Source: Actinomycetospora chibensis (GTDB lineage Bacteria; Actinomycetota; Actinomycetes; Mycobacteriales; Pseudonocardiaceae). From it: a DNA stretch of 64,000 bases. This document shows positions 1 to 12,287 of the stretch, one piece after another. A program made the position numbers and the translations under genes. The number at the start of each line of letters is the position of its first letter. Position 1 is the first letter of the stretch. A model generated the notes under the pieces. That model did no database searches and had not been told where the DNA came from. It saw only the letters and a list, made by a program, of their open reading frames with translations. The stretch covers positions 186,001 through 250,000 of the forward strand of contig NZ_JAQZAM010000008.1 in assembly GCF_028737215.1 (NCBI RefSeq). The letters are read 5' to 3'.

Positions 1-15
1 AAGCTGGGGGCGATC

Positions 16-2962
<2,947 letters not shown>

Positions 2963-3032
2963 GGATGCTCGGAGATCACCCGAGGTCCGAGGGCGCCGAG
3001 GCATTCGTGGCCGCGTGCGGCACACTCGCACC

Positions 3033-3053
3033 GACGGGTGACGGGTGACGGGG
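3033..3053 (+). repeat. Short tandem repeat, three 7-mers
   Basis: GACGGGT, GACGGGT and GACGGGG follow head to tail in the 233-base gap between ligA and the next gene. The rest of this gap holds no gene and no strong hairpin that I can see. Confidence 0.5.
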
Positions 3054-3195
3054 CCGTCTGGGTGGCAGTGGCGATTCTCGCCGCTGACGGCGCGACGGCT
3101 CGCAGCTCGGCGTTGCCCTCGTCGCCGGGAGCGTCGAAGCTGGACGCCAGCTGAACTCAGGGCCCCGGGTCGCAGGTGGAGGGAGGGTCGCCGCG

Positions 3196-4014
3196 GTGCT
3201 GCAGTGCTGCCTCAACGGTGCCCGACCGGCCGACGTGTACCCCGCGGTCCCGATGAGCCCGCGCCACCTCGCCCGGGACGCACGCGCGGTGGCCGCCCTG
3301 GGCGTCACGAGCCTGCACGTCCACCCGCGTGACCGCGACGGGCAGGAGAGCCTCGACCCGCGGGTCATCGGCACGGTCGTCGACGCCATCCGCCGGGAGG
3401 CCCCGGAGATCGAGATCGGGGTCACCACCGCACGATGGGTCGAGCCCGACCCCATGCGGCGCACCGAGATCATCGCCCAGTGGGGACGCCTGCCGGAGCA
3501 GGCCCGCCCCGACGTCGCCGCCGTCAACGTGCACGAGCGCGGCTGGCAGCGGGTCTGCGAGGCGCTCGACGCCGTCGACATCGGCATCGAGCTGGGCGTC
3601 TGGACCACCGGCGACGCCGTGCAGCTCAAGCAGGCCGGCCTCCCGCGGGGCACCGCCCGCGTCCTCGCGGAGGTCACGGTCACCGATCCCGACACCGCGG
3701 TGGCCGAGGCCGTGCGCATCCTCAAGGCCCTCGGTCCCGTCCCCGCGCCGATTCTCCTGCACGGCGAGGAGGCCGGCGCCTGGCCGGTGCTCGAGTACGC
3801 CAAGCGGAACAACCTCGACACCCGCATCGGCTTCGAGGACACCCTCAAGGGCCCCGACGGCACCTGGCTCGCCACGGGCAACGAGGAGCTCGTGCGCTAC
3901 GCCCTGGGCAAGGACGTGGCCGGGCGCTACGAGCGCCGCCGCAACGGCACCCGTGCGGGCGGCCTGCGGTCGTCGCCGCTCTGGCCCGGCTCCCGGGCCG
4001 AGCACCGCCGCTGA
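3196..4014 (+). CDS. BKACE family (DUF849) 3-keto acid cleavage enzyme
   Basis: Members of this zinc-dependent TIM-barrel family condense a beta-keto acid with acetyl-CoA and cleave it to acetoacetate and a new CoA ester; substrates vary by subgroup. The family signature is visible: an N-terminal CLNGAR segment, the metal-binding HVHPRD motif near residues 40-45, TARW, and a C-terminal GFEDTL. The length (272 residues) is slightly shorter than the roughly 280-310 typical of the family. GTG at 3196 puts the conserved N-terminus directly at the start. It stands alone in a 1.2-kb slot between ligA and an FAD oxidase, and the substrate cannot be read from context. Confidence 0.85.
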   Translation: MLQCCLNGARPADVYPAVPMSPRHLARDARAVAALGVTSLHVHPRDRDGQESLDPRVIGTVVDAIRREAPEIEIGVTTARWVEPDPMRRTEIIAQWGRLPEQARPDVAAVNVHERGWQRVCEALDAVDIGIELGVWTTGDAVQLKQAGLPRGTARVLAEVTVTDPDTAVAEAVRILKALGPVPAPILLHGEEAGAWPVLEYAKRNNLDTRIGFEDTLKGPDGTWLATGNEELVRYALGKDVAGRYERRRNGTRAGGLRSSPLWPGSRAEHRR

Positions 4015-4199
4015 ACTCGCGCCGACCCTCACGCTCCGTGACGATGCCGGGACGGAGGCTCTTCGTACTTCTACGTATGTGGCCTCGTCCGGCGCAGCGC
4101 GACGATACGGAGAGTCGCGCGGGCGGAGTCCGTCGGGACGCCAGGAGCCCCGGACCCAGATCGCTCCGACGACGCGATCCACGGGGACGGAGCACGGCC

Positions 4200-5591
4200 A
4201 TGACCCACGTCGTTTCACGCTTCGACGATCTGCGCACCTCGCTGTCCGGCACCGTCGTCACCCCGGAGGACCCGGGGTACGACGACGCCCGCCGGGTGTG
4301 GAACGCGGACATCGACCGGAGACCGGCCGCCGTCGTCTACTGCGCCACCACCGAGGACGTCGCCCGCGCGGTGTCCTTCGCCCGCGACGCGCCGCTCGAG
4401 ATCTCGGTGCGCGGCGGCGCCCACTCCGCGTCCGGGATGTCTGTGGGGGACGCGGGGATCGTCATCGACCTGAGCAGGATGAACGACGTCGAGGTGGATC
4501 CGGAGGCCCGGCGGGCCACGGCCGGGGGCGGTGCGCTGCTCAGAGACCTCGACGCCGCGACCCAGATCCATGCGCTGGCGGTGCCGAGTGGCGAGATCGG
4601 GCACACCGGCCTTGCCGGGATCACCCTCGGCGGGGGGATGGGTTGGCTGACGCGACAGCACGGGCTCACCAGCGACAACCTCGTCTCGGCACGCGTCGTC
4701 CTCGCCGACGGACGGGTCGTGCGCGCGGCGGCGGACGAGAATCCCGATCTCTTCTGGGCCATCCGTGGCGGGGGCGGGAACTTCGGGATCGTCACCGAGT
4801 TCGAGTTCGCCCTGCACGAGGTGGGACCGCAGATCGAGCTGGGCATGCTCTTCTACGGCATGGATCAGGCGGCCGACGCCCTGCGGGTCGCGCGCGAGGT
4901 CATCCCCGTTCTCCCGCCCGACGTGAGCTTCCAGGTGGTGGCCATGCCCGCGCCGCCCGAACCGTTCGTCCCCACCGAGCACCACTTCCGCCTCGGGATC
5001 GCCCTCGTCGCGGTGGGTTTCGGTGGCGAGGAGAGCCATCGGGGCGTCGTGGACCGCGTTCGGAAAGCGCTGACGCCGCTCTTCGAGATGGTTACACCGA
5101 TGCCCTTCACCGCGTTGCAGCAGATGTTCGACGAGCCCTACGGCTGGGGTGTTCACGCCTATGAGAAGTCCCTCTACCTCGAGCGATTCACCGACGGAGC
5201 CATCGACGTGATCGTCGAACAGGTCGCCGGCATGGTCTCGCCAACGTCCGTCGTGCACTTCTACGTGCTCTCCGGGGCCTTCTGCACCGCCGACGACGCA
5301 GGCACGGCCTTCGGCGGAGGGCGCTCACCGCGGCTGTGTGTCTTCATCATCGGGATGACACCGCAGGCCGAGGCGCTGCCCGTTGAACGCGCGTGGGTGC
5401 GGGGCTTCTACGACGCGCTCGCGCCGCACGCGATGGGCACGGGTGCCTATGTCAACGAGCTGATGACCGACGACGTCCACCGCGTGCCGGCCACCTATGG
5501 TGCCAAGCTCGTGCCTCTACAGCGCATCAAAGCCGTCTACGACCCGGAGAACGTCTTCCACCGCAACGCCAACATCCTGCCCGCGACCTGA
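4200..5591 (+). CDS. FAD-linked oxidase (PCMH domain, BBE C-terminus)
   Basis: A 463-residue flavoprotein of the berberine-bridge/6-hydroxy-nicotine-oxidase type. The PCMH FAD domain occupies about residues 35-210. It includes RGGAHS, whose histidine is the usual site of 8-alpha-linked FAD, and GGGMGWL. The cysteine used for a second covalent bond in bicovalent members is replaced (SGEIGHTG), so single attachment is expected. The BBE segment YDPENVFHRNANI ends the protein. The ATG at 4200 matches the usual N-terminus; the frame stays open upstream, but that part overlaps the BKACE gene and is arginine-rich. No partner gene suggests a substrate. A 185-base gap precedes it. Confidence 0.88.
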   Translation: MTHVVSRFDDLRTSLSGTVVTPEDPGYDDARRVWNADIDRRPAAVVYCATTEDVARAVSFARDAPLEISVRGGAHSASGMSVGDAGIVIDLSRMNDVEVDPEARRATAGGGALLRDLDAATQIHALAVPSGEIGHTGLAGITLGGGMGWLTRQHGLTSDNLVSARVVLADGRVVRAAADENPDLFWAIRGGGGNFGIVTEFEFALHEVGPQIELGMLFYGMDQAADALRVAREVIPVLPPDVSFQVVAMPAPPEPFVPTEHHFRLGIALVAVGFGGEESHRGVVDRVRKALTPLFEMVTPMPFTALQQMFDEPYGWGVHAYEKSLYLERFTDGAIDVIVEQVAGMVSPTSVVHFYVLSGAFCTADDAGTAFGGGRSPRLCVFIIGMTPQAEALPVERAWVRGFYDALAPHAMGTGAYVNELMTDDVHRVPATYGAKLVPLQRIKAVYDPENVFHRNANILPAT

Positions 5592-5597
5592 GGGCCG

Positions 5598-6257
5598 TCA
5601 GCCCACGATCGTCGCCACGATCCCGGCGAGGTGGGACAGGCGGGCGAGCTCGGAGGGCCGGAACGCGGGCCCGCCGGGGCGGCCCACCACGAGCGCCCGC
5701 TCGGGGCGGCCGACGGGCGCGGCGGCCAGCTCGGTGTCGAGGGCGGTCCAGGCCTCGGGCACGAGGTGCCCGCCGGCGGGGTCGAGCACGGTCGCCTTGT
5801 CCAGCGGCAACCAGGCGAGCTCGACGGCCTCGGTCTCCGGCGCGGCGGCGCTCGAGGCCACGCGGCGCACCCTGGCCCCGGAGCCCGTGGCCTCGGTGAC
5901 CAGGGCCCAGGCCGAGCGGAAGAGGCCCGGCACGCCCTCGGCCAGCAGGGTCACGCCCATCTCGGGGCGGGCGGCGACGGCCTCGACCAGCTCCAGCTCG
6001 CGCGTGGTGTCGAGAGCCCCCGCGAACGGCCGCACCGACTCGACCACCACGCCGTGCACCGACTCCGCGGCGGTGATGAGCACGTCGGGGGGCCGCGAGC
6101 TGGGCATGTCCACGACGAGGTCGTCCACGGCCGTCCCGGCGCCGCGCTCGACGACGTCGACGGAGAGGATGTCCGCGCCCTCGGTACCGAGCGCCGAGGC
6201 CAGGGCCCCGAGGGTGCCGGGCCTGTCGGGCAGCACCACGCGCAGCAAGTAGGTCAC
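5598..6257 (-). CDS. ACT-domain protein (Rv3013-like)
   Basis: A 219-residue protein opening with an ACT domain (TYLLRVVLPDRPGTLGALA, residues 2-20), a small-molecule, often amino-acid, binding fold. A second half of unknown function follows. GTG at 6257 is chosen because GAGGAGGG lies about 6 bases upstream and the ACT domain begins immediately; the longer reading frame upstream is arginine-rich and not credible. In M. tuberculosis the homologue Rv3013 sits between ligA and gatC, as here. It runs opposite to gatCAB. A regulatory or sensing role is inferred only from the fold. Confidence 0.85.
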   Translation of the reverse strand: MTYLLRVVLPDRPGTLGALASALGTEGADILSVDVVERGAGTAVDDLVVDMPSSRPPDVLITAAESVHGVVVESVRPFAGALDTTRELELVEAVAARPEMGVTLLAEGVPGLFRSAWALVTEATGSGARVRRVASSAAAPETEAVELAWLPLDKATVLDPAGGHLVPEAWTALDTELAAAPVGRPERALVVGRPGGPAFRPSELARLSHLAGIVATIVG

Positions 6258-6434
6258 GGCCCTCCTCGACCCCCCGAGACTCCGGCGAGTCTCCCGACAC
6301 CGACGTGGACCCCGCGTGCGGCCTGGTACCCGCCGCGGACCCGGCGCATCCTCCCAGGCCGACCCCCGCGGGGGCGAGTGACGATCACACGCGCCTCCCG
6401 GCAAACCTCGTCGAGGCCCGGGTCGGCGCGGTCC

Positions 6435-6440
6435 TAGACT
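6435..6440 (+). promoter_or_regulatory. Candidate -10 box for gatCAB
   Basis: TAGACT lies about 115 bases before the gatC start, inside the gap between the divergent ACT gene and gatC. No clear -35 is visible. The prediction rests on the box and on the absence of a better candidate nearby. Confidence 0.35.
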
Positions 6441-6555
6441 GGGTGTTTCGCGCGCGGGTGATGCAACGGAGCTCGGCCCGACGTCCCGGGAGACGACCTC
6501 TCACCCGACGCCGCGCGGAGCTCGACCCGACCATCGTGCACGACCCCGGAGGGAC

Positions 6556-6852
6556 ATGTCCGACATCACCCGCGACGACGTCGCCCACCTCGCCCGCCTG
6601 GCCCGCCTCGCGGTGACCGACGCCGAGCTGGACACGTTCTCGCGCCAGATCGACGCGATCGTGGACACGGTCTCGGCGGTGGGCGACATCCCGGACGACA
6701 TCCCGCCGACGGCGCAGGTGGTGCCGCAGACGAACGTGCTGCGCCCCGACACCACGGAGCCCTCGCTGCCGCGCGAGGCCGCCCTGGCGGGCGCGCCCGC
6801 CGCCGAGGAGGGCCGCTTCCGCGTGCCGCGGATCCTGGGGGAGGAGCTGTGA
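6556..6852 (+). CDS. gatC: Asp/Glu-tRNA amidotransferase subunit C
   Basis: The small subunit (98 residues) that wraps around GatA in the GatCAB transamidase. The complex converts Glu-tRNA(Gln) and Asp-tRNA(Asn) to the correct aminoacyl-tRNAs in organisms lacking the direct synthetases. The family signature [11 protein letters not shown] and the C-terminal RVPRIL are present. A GGAGGGAC ribosome site precedes ATG 6556. The gatA GTG overlaps the stop in a GTGA arrangement, giving a tightly coupled operon gatC-gatA-gatB. The presence of a tRNA-Gln in this window fits the indirect pathway. Confidence 0.95.
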   Translation: MSDITRDDVAHLARLARLAVTDAELDTFSRQIDAIVDTVSAVGDIPDDIPPTAQVVPQTNVLRPDTTEPSLPREAALAGAPAAEEGRFRVPRILGEEL

Positions 6853-8402
6853 GCGGGGCGAGCACAGCGACGGGAGGACAGAGCGAGCTGATCTCCCTCG
6901 ACGCCGGTGAGCTGGCCCGGCGCATCCACGCCCGTGAGGTCTCGTCGGTCGAGGTCACCCGGGCGCACCTGGAGCGCATCGAGGCCGTCGACGGCCCCGA
7001 CGGCGTGCACGCCTTCCTGCACGTCGACGCCGAGGGCGCCCTCGCGGCGGCCGAGGCGGTCGACCGCGCGGTGGCCGAGGGCGGGCCCGTCTCGCCCCTG
7101 GCCGGGGTCCCGGTGGCGGTCAAGGACAACATGACCACCACCGACATGCCGACCACCTGCGCGTCGGCGATCCTCGACGGCTGGCGCCCGCCCTACGACG
7201 CCACCGTCGTCGCCCGGCTGCGGGCGGCCGGACTGATCCCGCTGGGCAAGACCAACCTCGACGAGTTCGCCATGGGCAGCTCGACCGAGAACTCGGCGTT
7301 CGGCACCACCCGCAACCCCTGGGACCTCTCGCGCATCCCCGGCGGCTCCGGGGGCGGGTCGTCGGCGGCGGTCGCCGCGGGCGAGGCGCCGCTGGCCCTC
7401 GGTTCGGACACCGGCGGCTCGATCCGCCAGCCCGGGGCGGTCACCGGCACCGTCGGGGTCAAGCCCACCTACGGCACGGTCTCGCGCTACGGGCTCGTCG
7501 CGTTCTCGTCCTCGCTGGACCAGATCGGGCCGTGCGCGCGGTCGGTGCTCGACGCCGCGCTGCTCCACGAGGTGATCGGCGGGCACGACCCGCGCGACCA
7601 GACCTCGGTCGACGGCCCGCTGCCGCCGGTGGTCGAGGCCGCGCTGGCCGGTGCCCGGGGCGACCTCGCGGGGGTGCGCGTCGGCATCGTCAGCGAGTTC
7701 TCCGGCGAGGGCTACCAGCCCGGCGTGCTCGCCGCGTTCACCGACGCCGTGCGCGTGCTCGGTGAGCTGGGCGCGGACGTCGTCGAGGTCTCGTGCCCGT
7801 CGTTCTCCTACGCCTTGCCGGCCTACTACCTCATCGCGCCGAGCGAGGCCTCGAGCAACCTGGCCCGCTTCGACGCCATGCGCTACGGGCTGCGGGTCGG
7901 GGACGACGGCTCGCAGTCCACCGACGAGGTGATGTCGCAGACGCGCGAGAAGGGGTTCGGCGCCGAGGTCAAGCGCCGGATCATGATCGGTACGCACGCC
8001 CTGTCGGCCGGCTCGTACGACGCGCTCTACGGCAAGGCCCTCAAGGCCCGCACGCTGATCGTCCGCGACTTCACCGCCGCGTTCGAGACCTGCGACGTGC
8101 TGGTCTCGCCGACCACGCCCACCACGGCGTTCCCGATCGGCGAGCGCACCGACGACCCGCTGGCGATGTACCTCGCCGACCTCTGCACGATCCCGTCGAA
8201 CCTCGCCGGCAACGCCGCGCTCTCGGTGCCCTGCGGCCTCGCCGCCGACGACCAGCTACCGGTCGGCATGCAGATCATGGCCCCCGCCCTCGCCGACGAC
8301 CGTGCCTACCGCGTCGCGGCGGCCTACGAGACCGCGCGCGCGTCGGCGTCGGACGCCGGCCCCCGTATCCCGGAACTGCGTGCCCTGGAGACGTCCCGAT
8401 GA
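6849..8402 (+). CDS. gatA: Asp/Glu-tRNA amidotransferase subunit A
   Basis: The amidase subunit (517 residues) that releases ammonia from glutamine or asparagine and channels it to GatB. The amidase-signature catalytic triad is complete: lysine 92 in VAVKDN, the cis-serine 167 at the start of the Gly/Ser-rich loop, and the nucleophile serine 191 in [11 protein letters not shown]. The spacing between them matches the Staphylococcus aureus enzyme. GTG 6849 overlaps the gatC stop. Its own stop overlaps the gatB ATG (ATGA), so the three subunits are translationally coupled. M. tuberculosis has pfkA between gatA and gatB; this window does not. Confidence 0.97.
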   Translation: MSGASTATGGQSELISLDAGELARRIHAREVSSVEVTRAHLERIEAVDGPDGVHAFLHVDAEGALAAAEAVDRAVAEGGPVSPLAGVPVAVKDNMTTTDMPTTCASAILDGWRPPYDATVVARLRAAGLIPLGKTNLDEFAMGSSTENSAFGTTRNPWDLSRIPGGSGGGSSAAVAAGEAPLALGSDTGGSIRQPGAVTGTVGVKPTYGTVSRYGLVAFSSSLDQIGPCARSVLDAALLHEVIGGHDPRDQTSVDGPLPPVVEAALAGARGDLAGVRVGIVSEFSGEGYQPGVLAAFTDAVRVLGELGADVVEVSCPSFSYALPAYYLIAPSEASSNLARFDAMRYGLRVGDDGSQSTDEVMSQTREKGFGAEVKRRIMIGTHALSAGSYDALYGKALKARTLIVRDFTAAFETCDVLVSPTTPTTAFPIGERTDDPLAMYLADLCTIPSNLAGNAALSVPCGLAADDQLPVGMQIMAPALADDRAYRVAAAYETARASASDAGPRIPELRALETSR

Positions 8403-9907
8403 CGGCCACTGTCGAGTCCGCGCCCTACACCGTCGAGGAGGTCTGCGAGCAGTTCGACCCCGTCATGGGGCTCGAGGTGCACGTGGAGCTCAACACCGCG
8501 ACGAAGATGTTCTGCGGCTGCGCGAACGCCTTCGGTGCGGAGCCCAACACCCACGTCTGCCCGGTGTGCCTGGGCCTGCCGGGCTCGCTGCCGCGGCTGA
8601 ACGGCACCGCCGTCGAGTCCGCGATCAAGATCGGCCTGGCGCTCAACTGCCGGGTCCGGGAGCGCTCCGGCTTCGCCCGGAAGAACTACTTCTACCCGGA
8701 CATGCCGAAGAACTTCCAGATCTCCCAGTACGAGGACCCGATCGTCTTCGACGGGTACCTCGACGTGCCGCTCGACGACGGCACCACCTGGCGCGTGGAG
8801 ATCGAGCGCGCGCACATGGAGGAGGACACCGGCAAGTCCCTGCACGTCGGCGGGGCCACCGGGCGCATCCACGGAGCGGACTACTCGCTGCTCGACTACA
8901 ACCGCTCCGGCGTGCCGCTGATCGAGATCGTCACCAAGCCGATCATCGGGGCCGGCGTCCGGGCCCCCGAGGTGGCGCGCGCCTACGTCACGGCACTGCG
9001 CGACGTCCTGCGCGGCCTCGGGGTCTCCGACGTCCGGATGGACCAGGGCTCGATGCGCTGCGACGCCAACGTGTCCCTCATGCCGAAGGGCGCGACGGGG
9101 TTCGGCACCCGCACCGAGACGAAGAACGTCAACTCGCTGCGGTCGGTGGAGCGCGCGGTGCGCTACGAGATGGGCCGCCACGCCGGCGTGCTGCTCTCCG
9201 GCGGCACCATCCGACAGGAGACCCGGCACTTCGACGAGCAGTCGGGGACCACCTCGCCGGGCCGGCCGAAGGAGACCTTCGCCGACTACCGCTTCTTCCC
9301 CGAGCCCGACCTCCCGCCGCTGGAGCCCTCGCGCGACTGGGTCGAGACGCTGCGCGCCGCCCTGCCCGAGCGCCCCTGGGAGCGCCGCGCGCGCATCCAG
9401 ACCGAGTGGGACCTCTCGGACGAGGAGCTGCGCGACCTGGTCAACGCCGACGCGCTCGATCTCGTCGCCGACACCGTCGACGCCGGCGCCCCGCCGGAGG
9501 CCGCCCGTTCGTGGTGGGTCTCGTACCTGTCCCAGCAGGCCAACACGGCGGGGGTCGCCCTGACCGCGCTCCCGATCACGCCGGCGCAGGTCGCCCGGGT
9601 CATCGCGCTGGTCGAGGACGGGACGTTGACCAACAAACTGGCGCGCCAGGTCGTCGACGGCGTCCTCGCGGGCGAGGGCGAGCCCGACGACGTGGTCGCC
9701 GGGCGGGGTCTGGCCGTGGTCAGCGACGAGAGCGCGCTGACCGCCGCGGTGGACGAGGCACTCGCCGCCCAGCCGGCCGTGGCCGAGAAGATCCGCGCGG
9801 GCAAGACCAAGGCGGCCGGGGCGATCGTCGGCGCGGTGATGAAGGCCACCCGGGGGCAGGCGGACGCCGCCCGCGTTCAGGAGCTGGTGCTCGAGCGCTG
9901 TCAGTGA
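8399..9907 (+). CDS. gatB: Asp/Glu-tRNA amidotransferase subunit B
   Basis: The 502-residue subunit that binds and phosphorylates the misacylated tRNA and then amidates it. The N-terminal catalytic cradle shows [10 protein letters not shown], a zinc-type CGCAN...CPVCLGLPG pair, and [18 protein letters not shown]. The tail is the YqeY-like domain (about residues 350-502) with the [17 protein letters not shown] motif seen in this domain family. ATG 8399 overlaps the gatA stop by four bases. It is the last gene of the operon; a 180-base gap follows. Confidence 0.97.
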   Translation: MTATVESAPYTVEEVCEQFDPVMGLEVHVELNTATKMFCGCANAFGAEPNTHVCPVCLGLPGSLPRLNGTAVESAIKIGLALNCRVRERSGFARKNYFYPDMPKNFQISQYEDPIVFDGYLDVPLDDGTTWRVEIERAHMEEDTGKSLHVGGATGRIHGADYSLLDYNRSGVPLIEIVTKPIIGAGVRAPEVARAYVTALRDVLRGLGVSDVRMDQGSMRCDANVSLMPKGATGFGTRTETKNVNSLRSVERAVRYEMGRHAGVLLSGGTIRQETRHFDEQSGTTSPGRPKETFADYRFFPEPDLPPLEPSRDWVETLRAALPERPWERRARIQTEWDLSDEELRDLVNADALDLVADTVDAGAPPEAARSWWVSYLSQQANTAGVALTALPITPAQVARVIALVEDGTLTNKLARQVVDGVLAGEGEPDDVVAGRGLAVVSDESALTAAVDEALAAQPAVAEKIRAGKTKAAGAIVGAVMKATRGQADAARVQELVLERCQ

Positions 9908-9984
9908 CCAGAACTCGTCCGGGCAGCATCTTTTTTCGAGACCTCCCCGTAACTCGAACGAGATCCCTCCGTTGGGTGATTCAG

Positions 9985-10010
9985 GAAGCAGCCTGTAGCG
10001 GCTTCTGAAC
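9985..10010 (+). other. Hairpin downstream of gatB
   Basis: TCAGGAAGC and GCTTCTGA pair with one bulge around an 8-10 base loop. It lies 80 bases after the gatB stop and 80 before the next start. It could be a terminator without a U-tract or a 5'-UTR element of the exported protein. Confidence 0.3.
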
Positions 10011-10088
10011 CGGGCGTCACCGTCGATCGGTGGTGTACGACCGTCCGGTTCATCCCCCGAAGCCAGATGAACTACCCAGGAGGGTCGA

Positions 10089-10577
10089 ATGGGTGCACAC
10101 AGTGCCCGCCAGGCGAGCACGGTCGGCAAGATCGCCGGCCGGGGCGCACTGACCGCCGCGGCCGCGCTCGCGCTGACGGGCGGCACTGCGTCGTTCGCGT
10201 TCGCCGCCGAGGCGCCGAACGTCGACAACACGTCGTCCACCCTCGAGGACGTGGCGTCCAGCAACATCGAGGGCGTGCAGGAGCTCCCCGAGACGGACGT
10301 GCCCACGACCGTCAAGGGCGGCGAGGAGTTCGTCGGCGGCCACGCCTCCGCGGCCCAGCACGACGTCAACCGCATCACCTCGGCGCTGACCTCGGACCTG
10401 CAGACCGCCGCGAACGCCAACGGCGTCCCCGTGGGCAGCCAGGCCACCGACACCGAGCAGGAGATCTCCGGCTCGGTCAACGAGGTCTCCGGTCAGGTGC
10501 ACGACGCCACCGGGTCGGGCGCCCAGCAGGTCGACGACGCGATCTCGAGCGGCTCCAGCATGCTCTCGTTCTCCTGA
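10089..10577 (+). CDS. Small exported protein, unknown function
   Basis: A 162-residue protein with a classical signal peptide: a basic start, hydrophobic residues about 20-38, and an AxA-type cleavage site near FAFAAEAP at about residue 42. The mature part is small, acidic, rich in Ser, Thr, Gly, Asn and Gln, and lacks cysteine. I recognise no domain. AGGAGGG directly precedes the ATG, so strong translation is likely. A hairpin overlapping the stop (CCTGATC/GATCAGG) and a long GC stem follow. An abundant cell-surface or secreted protein is a reasonable inference. Confidence 0.75.
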   Translation: MGAHSARQASTVGKIAGRGALTAAAALALTGGTASFAFAAEAPNVDNTSSTLEDVASSNIEGVQELPETDVPTTVKGGEEFVGGHASAAQHDVNRITSALTSDLQTAANANGVPVGSQATDTEQEISGSVNEVSGQVHDATGSGAQQVDDAISSGSSMLSFS

Positions 10578-10604
10578 TCCGCTCCCCAGATCAGGACGGA
10601 CCCG

Positions 10605-10646
10605 CGGCCCCGGTCCTCCTCCCCACCCGGGGGAGGGCCGGGGCCG
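10605..10646 (+). terminator. GC-rich stem-loop between convergent genes
   Basis: CGGCCCCGG (10605-10613) pairs with CCGGGGCCG (10638-10646), and the inner CT-rich and GA-rich tracts add further pairs. It lies between the exported-protein gene and the convergent lipoprotein gene and could act on both strands. There is no U-tract, as is common in actinobacteria. Confidence 0.6.
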
Positions 10647-10692
10647 TGGTGCGTCCGGAGGTGGTGCGTCGGGAGGTCGGCTCCTCGGGCCG

Positions 10693-11862
10693 CTAGTCGG
10701 CCCCGCTGGCTCCACCCGACGGCGGACGGATGCGCACGACGCGGTCGTCGGTCGGCGTGACGGGGCCGCCGGCGTCCTTGTTGGCCGTGGTGAACCAGAT
10801 CAGGCCGTCGGAGGCGACGTCGGTGCCGGTGATCCGCCCGTAGGCGCCCGCCAGTACCGCCTGGGGCGTGCCGACGAACCCACCCTGGGGTGTGGGGCGC
10901 AGGACGAACATCGCGCTCGAGCCCCGGAGCCCGACGACGAGCGTGCCCGGCAGCGCCACGCACCCGGCCACCCCGGGTCGCTCGGGCCACGTCCAGGCCG
11001 GGGCGGCGGCCGCGTTCGGACCCGGCGCGACCCCGGGCCGCACGGCCAGCAGGACGTCGCGCGGGCCGGCCCGGTCGGTGACCCAGCTGACGCCGGCCGC
11101 CGCGTCCGCACACACGTCGCCGGGGGCGTGCAGGCCGCTGCCCACCACCGGCGACGCCGGGTCGGGCGTGCCGGGGGCGGGCCGCCCGAACGGGTCGATG
11201 CGCAGCAGCTTGCCGGCCAGCGAGGTGGGCGAGGCCGCCGCCGCCCGGTCGCCGCCGTCGCCCGTGGCCACGAGCAGGGTGCCGTCGGGCTCGACCCCGA
11301 TCGCGCCGCTGTTGCCCGACGCCCCGCGCGGGATGCCGCCCAGCACCGTCTTGGGCACGTCCCCGGGCGCGATCCGCAGGACGGCGTTGCCGCTCGGGGT
11401 GGTGGCGTAGGCGTAGAGGAGCTGGTCCTCCGCGTAGGAGGGGGAGAGCGCCAGCGAGGTGAGCCCTCCGTCGCCCGCCGCGTCGACGGGCACCGTCGCC
11501 ACGGTCTCCGGGGTCTCCTCGGGGGCGACGCGCAGGATGCGGCCGGTCGTGCGCTCGGCGACCAGGGCGGCGGCTCCACCCGGCAGCGTCACGACCGCGG
11601 ACATCGGCGCGAGGCAGGTGGCGACGACCTGCGGGTCGGGGTCGACGCACGGCGGGGGCACCGAGGGCCCGTCCGAGTTCGGGGCGGGCGTGGGCTCGCC
11701 GGTCTCGGGCAGCTGCGGCTGCGGCGCCCGCTCGGCCGAGAGGTCGGGGCGCTCGCGCCAGGGCTGCTGCCCGGCGTCGGGGAACTGTGCGCAGCCGGCG
11801 AGCAGCGCCGCGAGCGTGGTCAGTGCGGCGAGCAGCAGCACGTACCGCGACGGACCGGACAC
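10693..11862 (-). CDS. LppZ-like lipoprotein, sugar/sorbosone dehydrogenase fold
   Basis: A 389-residue exported protein. A hydrophobic N-terminus ends in the lipobox LLAGC near residue 24, so it should be lipid-anchored outside the membrane. After a Pro-rich linker the rest is a beta-propeller of the PQQ-dependent glucose/sorbosone dehydrogenase type, with repeated GxxxLRIDPFGR and DGLIWFTTANKD-like blades. GTG 11862 is preferred because it leaves a normal signal peptide; GTG 11874 is also possible. In M. tuberculosis lppZ (Rv3006) lies in the same neighbourhood, near gatB and ilvN. Catalytic activity is uncertain in this subgroup. Confidence 0.82.
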   Translation of the reverse strand: MSGPSRYVLLLAALTTLAALLAGCAQFPDAGQQPWRERPDLSAERAPQPQLPETGEPTPAPNSDGPSVPPPCVDPDPQVVATCLAPMSAVVTLPGGAAALVAERTTGRILRVAPEETPETVATVPVDAAGDGGLTSLALSPSYAEDQLLYAYATTPSGNAVLRIAPGDVPKTVLGGIPRGASGNSGAIGVEPDGTLLVATGDGGDRAAAASPTSLAGKLLRIDPFGRPAPGTPDPASPVVGSGLHAPGDVCADAAAGVSWVTDRAGPRDVLLAVRPGVAPGPNAAAAPAWTWPERPGVAGCVALPGTLVVGLRGSSAMFVLRPTPQGGFVGTPQAVLAGAYGRITGTDVASDGLIWFTTANKDAGGPVTPTDDRVVRIRPPSGGASGAD

Positions 11863-11899
11863 GGCTCGACACACTAGGCGTCCCCTGCTGTGCCGGCCG

Positions 11900-12263
11900 T
11901 GAGACGGGGGCTGCCGCCGAGCCACCCACGGCCCCGGGGGCACGCGCGGCGCGGCTGCCCCCGGACGGGCGATGAGCGTCGAGACCGTGTGTCTGGGCCG
12001 GCACCGGATCCCCTACCGCTACTCGCGCACCCGCGACGACCAGGTCGCTGAGCCTCGGGGTGGCCTGTGTGTTCCGCATCGGCAACACCGAGAACCGCGG
12101 GCGCCCGTACGCCGACCTGGTGCTCGACTCCGGGGATCTCGTGGTGTTCGGCCGGGAGAACCGGCTGGCCCACCACGGGGTACCGAGGATGCCGCCGAGG
12201 ACATCGGCCTGCCCGAGGGTCGCATCAAACATCACGCTGCGGGTGTCCGGCCTGCAGGACTGA
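11900..12263 (+). pseudogene. Decayed AlkB-type DNA repair dioxygenase
   Basis: Three reading frames carry consecutive pieces of an AlkB-like 2-oxoglutarate/Fe(II) oxygenase. First is ARAARLPPDGR then MSVETVCLGRHRIPYRYSR (11940-12043). Next, after a frame change, SLSLGVACVFRIGNTENRGR, SGDLVVF and LAHHGVPR (12045-12186). Then EDIGLPEGR in the earlier frame, and NITLRVSGLQD ending at a TGA (12261-12263). The span between the first two pieces, which should hold the HxD iron site, is missing. Matches are to actinobacterial AlkB proteins as I remember them. A functional product is not possible without several repairs. Confidence 0.7.
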
Positions 12264-12273
12264 CGCCGGCGAC

Positions 12274-12279
12274 TACCCT
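12274..12279 (+). promoter_or_regulatory. Leaderless -10 box
   Basis: TACCCT is 8 bases before the GTG of the 2-hydroxyacid dehydrogenase gene, which lacks a ribosome site. It lies directly after the alkB remnant stop codon. Confidence 0.4.
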
Positions 12280-12287
12280 CCCGCCCC

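Noticed and set aside
3045-3332. Possible small gene between ligA and the BKACE gene
   Set aside because: It is arginine-rich, overlaps the start of the BKACE gene in another frame and has no ribosome site.
8324-10480. A 718-codon minus-strand open frame across gatB and the exported-protein gene
   Set aside because: It has no recognisable domain and mirrors two confident plus-strand genes.
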